Assembly: GCA_002794785.1 (NCBI GenBank)
Contig: NBBA01000009.1
Span: 372,001-436,000 of the forward strand
Origin: Coniferiporia sulphurascens
Lineage: Eukaryota > Basidiomycota > Agaricomycetes > Hymenochaetales > Hymenochaetaceae
Direction of reading: 5' to 3'
DNA: 64,000 bases
Shown here one piece after another: positions 42,052-53,604 of the stretch; position 1 is the stretch's first letter; each line of letters begins with the position of its first letter. Below the pieces are notes generated by a model, which had not been told where the DNA came from, searched no databases, and saw only the letters and a list, made by a program, of their open reading frames with translations. The position numbers were made by a program, and so were the translations under genes.

Positions 42052-42806
42052 TTATTTGCCTTGGACAAAGCCCTTTCCAGAATACCCCTCCGAAGAAATA
42101 CCTGCAAAATACGAAGGATATTTTTGTTAATAAAAAGGAAGACGGATGTACTAGCACACTTGCCAGAAATGGGGTTCATCTGTTGCTCCTTCGCACGCTC
42201 GTTCATGGCCTCTTGCCATTCTCTAGTCAGAGTTTTCGGAGGGGGTGCAGCTGGGTACGGCAGGCACAAAGAAATGATCAGCCTGGGGATATCTTTACGC
42301 GTTTTATCCAAAGCAGAGCGCACCAATTGCACGGATACCGTAGAACATCCCCAAAGCAGCGGTGATGGCAGCTATGGTCCCCAGGAATACTTTGAGCGGC
42401 TGACCAGCAGGAGATGAGGGTGTGCGGGGGCCATGTGGACCGAACGCTACGTAGTACGCTATTAAGAAAAAAGTAGGCGTAACCAACTCGGTAGTCAGGC
42501 AGCTGAAGAGTAAAAAAGAACGAAACAACGAAACAAAATCGCCAACGTACCGGCCTTTTTCTCGTCAATAGACAGGGTTTTCCAATCTCTTTTCTGTAGC
42601 TGCTCAAGCTGCTGGTGCACGGCGAGCTGCTCGTCAGTAGAGAGCTTCTCCCATTGCGCTTCGACGTTCGACAGCGGTATCACTGCAGAGGCAGACGCCG
42701 AGGACGGTATAGCAGAAGAACCCGGGTGAATGGCGGCGGATGCAAAGCACCGTCTAGAGAACGCGAGGCGCGCGCGAGAGCGGACGAGTGGGAGAGCGGC
42801 TGACAT
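42052..42806 (-). CDS. COX5: Cytochrome c oxidase subunit IV (yeast Cox5 homologue)
   Basis: Four exons give 175 residues of nuclear-encoded COX4, a complex IV subunit with one membrane span. The N-terminus (MSAALPLVRSRARLAFSRR) is a mitochondrial presequence. The domain runs PLSNVEAQWEKLSTDEQ, LQKRDWKTLSIDEKKAAYYV, AFGPHGPR, LKVFLGTIAAITAALGMFYGI (membrane span), TREWQEAMNERAKEQ, NPISGISSEGYSGKGFVQ. The last intron (42163-42102) has a GC donor (TCTG|GCAAGT). A GT four bases inside it would give an unrelated tail, while the GC choice produces the conserved NPISGISSEGY end. Other introns: 42550-42459 and 42323-42251. Confidence 0.93.
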
Positions 42807-42991
42807 GGCGAGCGACGGGGGTTGAGCGTCGAATGGATAGAAATGACAAGAAAGAGATATATTCGCGAGCTCCAACCCAAACCCAAATGCGGAAAAACAC
42901 GGCTAGTTCGGGTCCAATCGGGTTCCCTTTATTGCACCTCATCCCGGTCGGACGACACAAATTGTAAATGCAAATGTATTCTAGATATATC

Positions 42992-45900
42992 TTACTCTTG
43001 CGCTTTACCCGCTCGTGCATATGTTTTGCCTACTCGGCGGTAGAACAATAGATACGCGCAGTCCCGCTCACTCCCAAACACGTCCTGCTCCCGCAAGTCG
43101 GATACCAGCTCGTCGTCGATTCGTATCCAGCCCTCACGCAGTTTCGCATTGGGGTTCGAATTTCGATTGGGGTGCAGCACATCGAGTGTATAATGTCCGC
43201 CAGCGGCGGACTTTCCGTGGTGGTATAAAACTGGTAGAGCATTTCGAATACATTATCGGAGACCGGTGGACTGGTGTATAAACCATTTACTCACTGGCGA
43301 AAAGTTTGTACTTGTCGGGGTGCGGATTTCTCCGGGCTACTGAGATTGCATCTTTGGCAAGGGTCAGAACGGATCAAATGCTAGGAGTCGCACACGTCAA
43401 AGACTAACCCGATGGTATTTCTAATTCTGGCCCAAAGGCTACTTGCTTATGGAGTTTAACGACATCCTTCAAATTCGTATCATATAAGAACCGCTTTAGA
43501 TGCAGAACTAGAATTTGAGGGAGTGCCTCCACAAGAACTTGTTGGATGGCATCCACGGGGACGCCGCCCTTTGTGACGGACGACACTTGCACCTGCTGAG
43601 GATGTGAAATATAGCGAAGGGCATCCTCAATCGAGTTCACTTGCTCGCGCTTTTTGAAGAAATTGATCAACGCAAAAGTAATACTACATGCAAGACAGAA
43701 GACAGACCTGAATATCCAATTGTAACGATCTCCAATCCTCGACCATGACCGAATCTCGCTGTCCGGGGACTTTCAGTGTCGAGCGGAATTTGCCGCCAAA
43801 AATGCGTGTCATTGGCGAGTCCACCGATTTCACCTTTAAGAAATGGTGAAATTTTAGCACAAGCCAAAAGCATTTCATCTTCGTCTTACCGTTCGAGTAA
43901 AAACCGCTTTGTTTTTCCTCCCAACCTCTAGCCATTCATCATCAACAGAATCGGGTCCTTGAGCCTGTGGCTTTGTGTTCTGTGTAAGCGAATTGGTAAT
44001 CGAAAGAAGTTCCTCCTCGATCGTGTCCAAAAAGAAACCGAAGAACTCTTCTGCGTCTTCCTGTTGTCCACCCTAAAGAGTGGTCAGCCCACATCGAGCA
44101 TTAAAGTTGAAAAAGGCGCGTACTCCCATATTATCGAACCTGCTCTTCTCTTTCATTGCATCGTATACGTATGTTGGAATAAACGAGTCAATACCTTCAA
44201 ATTCGTCCTCCTCCTCGTATCTATCTTTGGAAGTACTCCCGGATTTTGGCTTGAACTCCTTTAAGAAATTAACGGTTGCGTCCACAAGTGGCGTCGTCTT
44301 CCCATTCCACTTCATCGAATTTGCCCCTGTCCCAGGGATATACACCCCAAGCTCTGTGAACAAGCGGAAGAAAGGGAGAGTATACACTAGCGTCTGTAAG
44401 ACTGCATTTGCGAAGCACATGTTACCAGTATTGACCAGCCCGCGAGGTTTAATTTGCGGGCTGCTATCACCGATGTTCGGGCCGTTGGTCAGTAGGCGAA
44501 GTAGACCGCTCTGTTTTGCGGACGAGTCAGTATTTGACGAGAGCGAAAGTTCGGCCCCGATGGCTGGGACAGAAAAGCCAATTACAGAAGACGTAGGAAG
44601 TGATGCTTTGGAATTTAAGGAACCCTCTGGACGTAAGAGCGACGCCCAAGACTTCTTGGCGGGTGGCAGAGGAGTAGCGCTCGAAGAGGGAACGGGAGGA
44701 GGATTTCCTTCCATCAATGGGTTCTTCAGAGACTCTGCCTCAAGACTGGGAACTGTCGAAGCATAGAGGAATGGATCATGTAAGTCCTTCTCGACGGGAT
44801 CGTCTGATTTAGGGGGCGCAAGAGAAGCAGAAGTGGCTGTAGACAATGGAGATTCAAGCACAAACGCATCGGGAACTGTGGAGGCCCGAGAATCGGTTTC
44901 AGTACCCGAACCGGACAACGGTTCAGAATTTGACATGGCGGTGTCGGATTCCTCCAGTCCCTCTGAACCAACCGGTAAGCTTGGGGTGCGGGGTACGGAA
45001 ACTCTGGCGTATTTCTTTGAGGATTTCCGCAAATGTATTGTCGGAGGAGCTTGAATTCTGTGCTCCATGGCGCCTTCGAGGATGTGCGCCGAGGGTTTTG
45101 CTTTTGGCGAAATCATTATTCCAGCTGCGTCAGCTGGATTCTCAGGCCGATATGTAGCTATGACCCATTCTTGTGGAGCGGGCTCATCATCTGAGGATGT
45201 CAAGTCAATTTTAGCGCTTGCTGGAGTTTGTGTAAGCGATATTTGTATTCCTGATACAGGTGATACATATGCTTCGGAGGATGGGGGACTTGTCGATTGC
45301 CGCACAGCAGGCTGTGGTGAAGGACTTGCATCTTGTGGTATGTCCGCTGGAAGATTTTGAGTAGAAGGGCCCTGTTCATCCTGTTGCTGCAAAAGCAGAG
45401 GAGTAGGGGTAAGTTGTGAAGGCTGAGGAGATGAGACATAATCCTTCTGCAGCCCTAAGGAGTCCACCATCTGCTCGGGGGGAGCCATCATTATTGGCGA
45501 ATTCACGTTTTGGTGGTTAGGATAGGGATATGGGGAGTGGCGGAGTGGAGGGGTAAACGCAGGGTTAAATGACTGCATATGTGCTAGCCCATGTTGGTAT
45601 TGATACATCGGGGAGGATGATTGCGATGGCACCGGGGGCGGATAAGGTACAGGATGGGGGCTGTATACATGCGCAGGGTGCAATGCGGGCGATCCAGGGG
45701 CCTGGTAGCTTATTGACTGCGGTGTTGGCCCCGCCCGCCGTGACGGTGGAATCCCAGTATGCCCATGGTTGTAGTGATTATTCAAGGGTACATTGTTCAT
45801 CCCGTTGACTGCAGCAGGGTACCCTGAATAGTGTGGCATGTGTGCGCTCGGGGGGTAATACGGTTGCTGAGGCTGGTGGTACACACCATTCGATTTGACA

Positions 45901-46076
45901 TTCCTATAGTTGTTGTGCCCCCGTCCCCTTCCGTAAGTAAACTGGGGTGGCGGGCGCGCGTCGTGTGCGTATACGTTTGAAAAGTTCGAAGGCCCGGCTT
46001 GGTTGTGTGTTAGGTGTTGAGGCTCCATTTTTATGTAGTTTTGGAGCCCAATATGAAGGGTCAAGCTGATGTCCAA
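42992..46076 (-). CDS. Ubiquitin C-terminal hydrolase, Ubp3/USP10 type
   Basis: A large USP-family deubiquitinase. The first 450 residues are Pro/Ser/Gln-rich and disordered, starting with an N-terminal stretch that includes QFTYGRGRG. The catalytic domain starts with the Cys box GLVNTGNMCFANAVLQTL, then GQQEDAEEFFGFFLD, LPQILVLHLKRF and the His box YHHGKSAAGGHYTLDV, ending with a DCAYLLFYRR stretch. All hallmark residues are present, so the enzyme looks active. At least six introns lie in the 3' half. Translation could start at 46076 or at the in-frame Met at 46028 (MEPQHL). Ubp3/USP10 works with Bre5/G3BP and removes ubiquitin from 40S ribosomal proteins; a link to Hel2 nearby is only suggestive. 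Confidence 0.9.
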
Positions 46077-46673
46077 GACGCACGACTATCGCACTACGTG
46101 ATCGGGTGATCCCAGCTAAAGATGACTAGCACCCTTGGTGTCGAATAATAAGTGATGGGCCTTCTTTTGAGCCGAAGCCTCCGCAGTGGGCAGGTGTATG
46201 AGCTATCTAGTGCATGTCGTACAGGACTCGTGAACCCACTGTATCACATCACAGGCAGTTGAACTGTTGACTCACGTTACTCAAATTTTGCCGCCAAACA
46301 GCAGCAGTAAACAATGAACAAATCCACTCAAATGCAGGGACGATGTCCAAGACTATCGTGGTTAGCGTTGTAGACGTCGAGTGCAGAGGGTAGGAGGGGA
46401 AACTGGGGATTGCACAACGCTGCGGCGAAGTCCCATTCGCAGTCTTTTCCTGCGGCCATAATTAGTCACGAGCTTTCAGGCTCTCTTCGTGGACGCGCTC
46501 GGCGCGCTTACAATTGCGTACATATATATGGACTACGACGATACAAACAATTACAGGACAGGCAGACGTTTTAGTACAGGGTGCTATCTATGTACTTCGT
46601 TTCAACTCATTATTCAAATGAAAATCAGTATCGTGAAATGGTGCATAAGCACTTCAAACCCGCGTCCGCCAAA
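46077..46673. other. Intergenic region
   Basis: About 600 bases with no supported gene. It includes the USP10-like promoter and the 3' region of the polyQ gene. No repeats stand out. Confidence 0.45.
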
Positions 46674-49037
46674 CTAGCTCGCATCCGCGCCGTAAAGCTC
46701 TTGGACCGTATTGATCAGGACCGCTCTGTCCGTCTGCAACAACGCAATTAGCGCTTGTATATGAGCTGTTGCAGAGTGGTCGACCATGTCATCGCGCGCT
46801 ACGTCCGCAGGAAATACCACGGCGCTTTTGTCGTCGATCACTCCGGCATCGACCTCCAGTCTTTGTGGAAATGGACGATCGTCAAGCGCACAGAACTCGA
46901 ATAAAACTTTAGTCAACCTACAAGCAGAGTCGACATAGAAATTCGCCTGTCTTCAACGACTTATGATACAGCACCTCCATGCGCTGACTATTTAGCCTAG
47001 GAGTCAGCTCCGAATCTTCAGTGCCAGCCAGTAGGTCTTCCCTGCTAAGTTCTGTAGAAATATCATCCCTATTGATTGCTGTTTCGCGTGGGACCTCGCC
47101 GTCCTCTAATGGTTCCCGTGACGAGACCCCGGACGGATTCGCTATGCTAGAATTTGCACTGTCGTCGATTATCTCGCCATCTTCCACAGAAACCCGAGAA
47201 GCCATCTCAAGTCCTGAAGTGGTCTCCGCATACGCCGAGCGAGACTCGACGACTGTCAGTAACTCTGTATCTTCAGGACGTAACCGCTTATGTGCTGGTT
47301 CATCTCCGTCGCCGCCCCCGTCGCCGTTACGTTTAAGGCTGCCATCCTCGACCGGAGGTCGGGTAAAATGATTTGATAGGTGTATGGGCTGGAGCTCGCC
47401 CATACTTGGAGGAAGACATCTAGCAGACTCATAGGACAGCGACAAATTTGATGAAGTACCGGTTGAATGCGGAATGGAGCATACGTTTGGAAGCGATGCA
47501 GCGTGAAAGGGAGGAGGTTCAGGAGTGGGTACTTGACCCATTTCGAGGTGTATATTCGTGCAATTAACAGAATACGTTTCGCGTAGAAGTGGTTCGTCGT
47601 TCTCCCGAGTTGATGATTCGGCTTTAACCACACTGAGGACATCGTGTGATGACTCCACTGCAGGCTCTCGTTCGACCAACTCGGTGACGGTGCTCACTTC
47701 GCTCTTGGGCTGCCACTCGCCCGCATCGGAGCAACGGTCTTCATTTACCACCCGAGGATCATACATGTCCGGGGATTTTGGAACAAAGGTTTTGTAGTCC
47801 GCCCCCAAGTACTCTGAAATTGGTTTAATTAGAGCATCTGATGGTTTATCCTCATACTAAAGGCAAGCTGGTAAGGGCAAAGCGGTGGTATATTAGGACA
47901 TGGTGCCTACTCCTTTTAGCCTATGCTCCAAATCCGCCACCCGTTTCTGGAGATAGCCAATGATGGCAGGAGAGTTATCAAATGACGGGGAGTCAGCATT
48001 CATCGGAGCCTCTTTCCTCGTTTGCAAGAGCTCGTTTTGTCGCAGGGCCAACTGGCAAATCAGCTGATACTGATTCTGCAAAGCAACAAGCTTGCCTTTC
48101 GTTTCATCCAGGCATATCTTATACTGTTTGGCTTTTTCTAGAATGCCTTCGCTGGTCTGTATGACATTATCCAGCTTTTCTCTTGCCTGCTGTTCTGCGT
48201 TACGGGCCATAGTTGCCTCATTTTTAAGTCTTCCCATCTCTTGTAAGTGCACCGCGTGGACTTCTAAAAAATCTGCGGCGAGTGTATTGCGCATAGAATC
48301 CCACAGAGTCTGGAATGGGGTTCCAAATTTATGGAGAACTCTGTGAGCATGAAGACTAGCATATTCAAGGTGTTCTGGAGGAGGTCCATTCGTACTAATG
48401 TAAAATAAATTAGCACATGTATGACCTACGTGGAAAATGAAGAAATGACGGACGAAAGAGTTTGATGTTCTCTATTAAGGGTAGGAACACCCGAAGAACC
48501 GGAAACAGCTTGATGAGGGCCAGAGGCTTGATTGACAGGCGCGTTTGGACTGGCTGGGTGCAGCGGCATCTGAACGGCGGTCGATAAGGTTTGACTCGAA
48601 AACGTAGCTTGCGATTGTATCGCCATGCTTGGATGGTGCGGCGGCTGCTGGCCTCGAGGATAGGCCTGCGTCCGTCTACCTTGTTGGAAAGGAACACTAG
48701 TCATGCCTTGTCGGGTGGCCCCGTTATTTATTGATGTAGAGGACACCTGGACAAGAGGAGCGGTATGCTGGACATCGTGAGGGTATTGGTGTTGTCGTCG
48801 TTGCTGCTGTTGCTGTTGCTGTTGTTGTTGTTGCTGCTGCTGCTGATGGGCATGGGGGTACATTTGCGTCGGTGGCCGGACCGGATGAAGAGAAATGGCG
48901 GGCGCTGAAGACCGCTGAGATTGCGTATGCCGCTGAACCTGACTGAATTTACTAAGTCTAATGGGAGTCGAAAGGGAACAGAAGACCCAGACTGAATCCG
49001 GGCCGGATAGCGTACATGTTGTTCGACCATTCTGCAC
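46674..49037 (-). CDS. PolyQ, coiled-coil and C-terminal zinc-finger protein, function unknown
   Basis: Several exons join to one protein. The N-terminal part is Gln/Pro/Ser-rich with a run of 15 Gln (48845-48801). A coiled coil follows (DFLEVHAVHLQEMGRLKNEA to LEHRLKG, about 130 residues). The centre is acidic and disordered. The end has a finger: GEFLCRLC joined by an intron (46921-46861, GT...AG) to LLEVDAGVIDD, FPADVARDDMVDHSATAH and a final LINTVQELYGADAS. The C-x2-C ... H-x4-H spacing suggests a C2H2-like zinc finger. Other introns are 47910-47857 and one near 48,425-48,390 (about 35 nt, uncertain). The start at 49037 is tentative. I do not recognise the family; the finger plus polyQ suggests a nuclear role. 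Confidence 0.68.
48801..48845 (-). repeat. CAG/CAA tract coding for polyglutamine
   Basis: About 15 consecutive Gln codons, CAG mixed with CAA, in the 5' half of the polyQ zinc-finger gene. The codon mixture would keep it more stable than a pure CAG run. Confidence 0.8.
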
Positions 49038-49277
49038 TAGTACTGTCGGTAGATTCCGTTGTGGGCCAAGGGGCAGGCTGTAGTGGCCTCGACATTTAAC
49101 TAGCCAGCTACAGACTCCTGTGGGGGCTGAGGAAGAAAAAGAGTGAGTAACGAACTGGACCCATCCATGTTCAGCTTATACCTTTTATCTTGTGCAGGGG
49201 CGGAGGGTCACTTTTTTTTTTTTTTTTTTAAATGCATTTCTATAGCGCGTCATGACTATCTAGTACAAAATACGCTC

Positions 49278-49297
49278 CAGGGGCCTTTAGGCCCCTG
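49278..49297 (-). repeat. Hairpin in the LINE 3' UTR
   Basis: CAGGGGCC and GGCCCCTG form a perfect 8-bp stem with a 4-base TTTA loop, about 50 bases before the poly(A) tail. Position and form resemble 3' hairpins recognised by the reverse transcriptase of some LINEs. That role is inferred. Confidence 0.6.
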
Positions 49298-49409
49298 TAT
49301 TTAGTGAGATGGTGATTGTTATAGAGAGAATAAATCGTGATGGGACGCCGTAAGCGGAGACGGAGGCTGGACAGGCCAGCGGAAGGGTAAAGTTTGTATG
49401 GTGTCTGAC

Positions 49410-49820
49410 CTAGTTGCCGGTGGCAAAGCCTAGGGCAGAGATATGCACCACAGTGGGGCCACCCGGGTCAAAGACGAGGATGGGTTCCGCCTCGAAGGCG
49501 GGGTGAGAGTCGAGGAAAGATGCCAAAATGGGGAGACCATCTTTAGAGAACCATTGGGCCTCGGTGGATGGTATGGGGGTCTTCCACACCGCTCGTCTGG
49601 CGGGGAGGGTGTTAGGGCAGGAGAGCAGGAGGTGGGCTCGCGTCTCCGGGACATGGCAGAATGGGCACATGGGATCGCGTCCCGGAATCCGTCCAAAGTA
49701 CGCGCCAAAGCCGGCGTGACCTAGGAGTGTCCGGAAAACTTTACACTTAGTGCGGCGACCGAGTGTGAGGTTCTGCATTAGGGCGGACGGCTTGGTCGAG
49801 GGATTTAACTTGACACCCAT
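49410..49820 (-). pseudogene. C-terminal fragment of LINE reverse transcriptase polyprotein
   Basis: The 136-codon open frame is the end of a LINE pol protein. The zinc-binding region typical of these elements is seen as HAGFGAYFGRIPGRDPM, followed by CPFCHVPETRAHLLLSC (C-x2-C-x7-H-x4-C). No reverse transcriptase or endonuclease part is left, because the element is truncated right at the first Met (49820). The frame has no stop, so the insertion is young, but the fragment is non-functional alone. Confidence 0.85.
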
Positions 49821-49999
49821 GGCGGAGGGTCACTGCAACTCACTTAGCATACGAGGCTCCTATCAATATTATATATATTCGCGCTTTTCTATATATGGGA
49901 ATCATAATAACGACAGACAGTTACGGCACGCGTGCACTAGTACTGCGGGGTACTTGTCCGGCTGGCAGTCCAGTCTGACTCTCTGGGTGTACGTCTAAC

Positions 50000-52900
50000 A
50001 TGTCCGCGGACGTTTCGCTCAGCGAGGAACATCCTCTTGCTCTTGAACTCCTGAGCCTTCACCAAGCTATCACTCATTACCAGCTCGAGGCGCACAGAGC
50101 AGCAATCCAGCTCCAACATCATTCCCTCGAGACCGCCGCAGCCTTACAACGACTTCATGCGCTCGAGGGTGAAAACTTGCAGCTTCATACGGAGCTCGAT
50201 ATACATCGCAAGCACGCAGATGCAGGGTCCGGGTCTTCACTTCGTGATGCTCTTCAAGTACAGGAACTCTCTCTTTCACTCCGGCGTCTTTCCGATAAAC
50301 TTGACCTTACAGAGAAAGCCCTACTTGTGCGAAACGAAGAGCTCATTTCCGTCGCGCGAGACAGAGACACTGCCAAAAACGCGGAAGAGGGTGCGCTGGA
50401 GGTTGTTATGCGCCTGAAGATGGAGCTCGAAACAAGTCATGCAGAAAGGAGGGAGCTTTTGAACCGCGCGAAAGCAGCAGAAGAGCAAAGAAAGATGACA
50501 GACCTTGTCGTCGAAGAATATGCGAATCTGGTGAGATCTATTGAGGGAAGGCCGTCCTTGAACTCTCGAGGAATTACGAATAATGCAGGAATTGGATCCA
50601 GGAGTTCTCTGGACGGGCTAAATCATGCACGCCAGGGCCTGCAGAAACTTCTCCAAGATTCAAACTCAGACTCGGAGAAGCTTCATGCCGAAATTGGGAG
50701 GCTCCATGATGCTCTGGAAATGGCGCGGGCGAGTTTGCAGGCAGAGAGGGCGACTGCGGAACATGATAAACAGCAGCTAGCCCTCGCGCAATCTGAGTTA
50801 CACCAGCTAAAGACCGACGACAATGCCGCCGCGAAGATGGTATCACGATATATGTAAGTCCTAAGTCCCTCCTTCGGTTCTATGTTCCGTCGTATATTGA
50901 TATACTAGAGCGCAGGAAATTCTCACAGTCTTCGACGGATGTCCTTCATAGCGCAATAGAAAAACTGAAATCGCGTCATGCCGCAACAGTTTCTACTTAT
51001 GAATCCCGACTTGCGCAAATGGAAAATAGACTTGCGTCGGAAACACGCCAATCTAAGCGCTTTCACCGGGCTCTCGACGAGCTTACCGAAGATATTTCGC
51101 GGGAAGCGTACGGTCGAAGGAGAGAGGTTTCTCTCAGATTGGCGTTATTGGGAAGGGAGGAAAGTCTCTCAGAAAGGCTGAAAAGATGGCTTATAAGGGC
51201 GCGCGAATTATTGCAAAAAGCTCGCTTGCTGGAGGAGGGAGGGCAATCTTGTGCAGCTTTTGAGGAAATTCTGCAAGTCGGGGAAGACATATTAGTAGCG
51301 GTTGATAATCCCACGGTGCTAGATGGAGATTCTCTCGGTTCTATGGCACGTGTGCTTGCAGCTGAAGCAACAGCGTCCGGCCTACGGAGAGAGCTACAGA
51401 GCGAAACTGATAAGAGATTATTCTTGCAGCGACAAATAGCTACTTCTCAACTAATTGACACACAGGCAACGGTTCGCACTTTGCAACCTGGCGGTATTGG
51501 TCCAAGTCGGTACATTCAGCCGCCGACTGTGTCATCTTCGCACATCATATCAGTCACTCCCGAACCATCTGGTACTGCCCCAGCCGACTCTGCCGCTGAG
51601 GTTACACAACCTGATTGTCAAAAAACCCATCCCGCGAGTTCTCCTATATCTACGCTTTCCGCTCCTAACATCTCGGATACGCCTAATGAATTCCCCGATT
51701 CTCCGGTCTTGCAACACGTCAACTTGCGACAACCCATTCGGGAGAAGCTAAATGGTGACAGTAAAAGCGTCGTCTTTTCAGATTCTGCGCTAATTCTTGC
51801 GCATCCTCCCAAAATTCCTCCCTCCCCTTCCGAGCCTCTGCCATCTTTAAAGATCGATTCCCCCACTATTGTGACAACTGACTGTGGCGTTGTATGCAAC
51901 ACACTTGATTACCCTGGTGAAAGTGACACTTCGGGTCAGACTCCAGTGTTTATGTTGCCAGATATTCCGCAGCCAAAGGCTCCCGAGAACGGAATGCAAG
52001 ACTCACCCGAAGGATCAGGTTTGATGGGCTTTGGAATGCGTCCGACAGGTACTTCCAGCCCCGACGAAACTAATATCTCAGAGAATCATGTGGAAACGCA
52101 GCACCCAGTTCATGCCGACTCTGAGGTAGCGCACCTCGAGGAGCCTTCCGTCCCTCTCACCGTGGATCTTTCAACGATACATGAGCTAAAATCTTCTGTA
52201 AGCGACTCAGGTTTTACTGCGCGGTCACAAAGCTTGGACGACAACGGCCGCACCCCGCTCCCCACGGAAACGCAGCACTCTATCCGGAAATCAGCTGATC
52301 CCGAACCTGTGAGCTTTGTGCAATCAGACGCAATGACGCAGGAACAGCGTTACAAGAACAAGGAAGACCCTCCACCGACAGCGTCAAACGTCCTCAACGA
52401 GAATTACCTACTCGATGATGCCCTTGCAGATGGACGGTCTCCGTCTGGACAGGCTTTTAACTTATTATCGCTTATGCCGGGGCTCACTGGGACAGAACAA
52501 CGGTATAAAGATCTTCAACACTCACTCCGGGATTGTCATCTTGCTCTTCAACAGCTGAAGCAGTCAATAGGTGGGGTTTCCAACCCATCTGGCACTCTCC
52601 AAGCTGCCGTAGAGAGGCTAGATGATTACTGCGAAGACGCGCGTGTTGAACTCGAAATACGTGTTGCGGATGAGGAACGCATCACTAAGGGCTACCAAAC
52701 GTTGCTTTCCGTTCCCGGGGCACTCTCCGACGAAGTTAGTGAAAGCGAGATCAAATCGCAGATTGAGGCATTCGTGGATGGATCTGATCCTGCGGTGCGT
52801 AGAGTGCAAGATATGATGAGGCGCAAATTAGACGATCTTCAACACGACATCGCATCGATAAAACTCGCGATATATGAATCGCCCTTACCTTCTCCCGGAT

Positions 52901-53358
52901 CACAGGATATTCAGAACTACTCTACTGAGTCGCTTAAGGCTTCGGCTTCTAGCTGGACGTCATGGACAGGCACCTTTTTATCTTCGTCTCGTTCTCCCAG
53001 TCCAGCCCCAAGCTTTGGAGCTGTTATGACTTCTCCGCGTCTGCGTCACTCAACTTCCTCCCAGCGAGTACGTGTCGACTCCAATAATACACAAAACCCT
53101 TTTGTCGGCCTAGGTCTTCGCATTCCTATGCCTTCACAGTTCCCAGGCCATGCTCCATTGACTCTGCCTTCCCTTTCCCACACACAAGGGAGTCCGAGGC
53201 CACGTGTCCCATCAAATATGTTTGGTTTAGGGCTTCGAGGTGGAGAGGGACTGCTCCAGAGCGGACGGAAACCTTCATTCGCTTTCACTTACGAAAAGAC
53301 ATTTGGACAGTCCGAGACTTCCGAAGACTCTAGGGAATTAGATACCGATATAGATTAG
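50000..53358 (+). CDS. Long coiled-coil protein, function unknown
   Basis: One intron (50854-50915) joins two long exons into 1,098 residues. Residues 1 to about 440 are nearly continuous coiled coil (LELLSLHQAITHYQLEAHRA, ELSLSLRRLSDKLDLTEKAL, VVEEYANLVRSIEGR, RFHRALDELTEDISREAYGR). The centre is Ser/Pro-rich and disordered with several TP/SP sites. A second helical segment (about 780-920) contains YKDLQHSLRDCHLALQQLKQ and DDYCEDARVELEIRVADEE. The last 150 residues are Ser-rich with short basic patches. Scaffold or cytoskeletal roles are possible, but I recognise no family. No membrane segment or signal peptide is seen. Confidence 0.8.
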
Positions 53359-53604
53359 AACAGTATATTATGTTATTCACTCTCGTTCCTCTCCCTTATG
53401 CCATACATTTCCTTTATCTCCTGTGTAATGAGATTCGTACTACATCAGCATTGATATTTATAGGTGTAAGGCGGTGCCGCGGCATCTAAAGAATTTCCTA
53501 TTTGCGATTGCGATTATTCATCGTGAAGAGTGACCTGCCAGCTGCACCAGTCTTCATCTAAAACTTGCTGCCCGTCCAGTATTTTCGATTGCAGTGCCTT
53601 AGTT

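Larger units (their letters stand above)
49199..49834 (-). mobile_element. 5'-truncated non-LTR retrotransposon (LINE) with target-site duplication
   Basis: The insertion reads on the minus strand, from 49820 down to a poly(A) tail seen as an 18-T run at 49212-49229. It is flanked by a perfect direct repeat GGCGGAGGGTCACT at 49199-49212 and 49821-49834 (13-14 bp, because the last T merges with the tail). The body is about 610 bp and holds the end of the pol ORF plus a 3' UTR with a hairpin. Target duplication plus poly(A) plus 5' truncation is the standard signature of target-primed reverse transcription. Confidence 0.88.

Noticed and set aside
46911..46925. Stop codon after CRLCL as the true end of the polyQ zinc-finger protein
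   Set aside because: A 61-nt GT...AG intron starting just before the stop restores frame and completes a plausible Cys/His finger.
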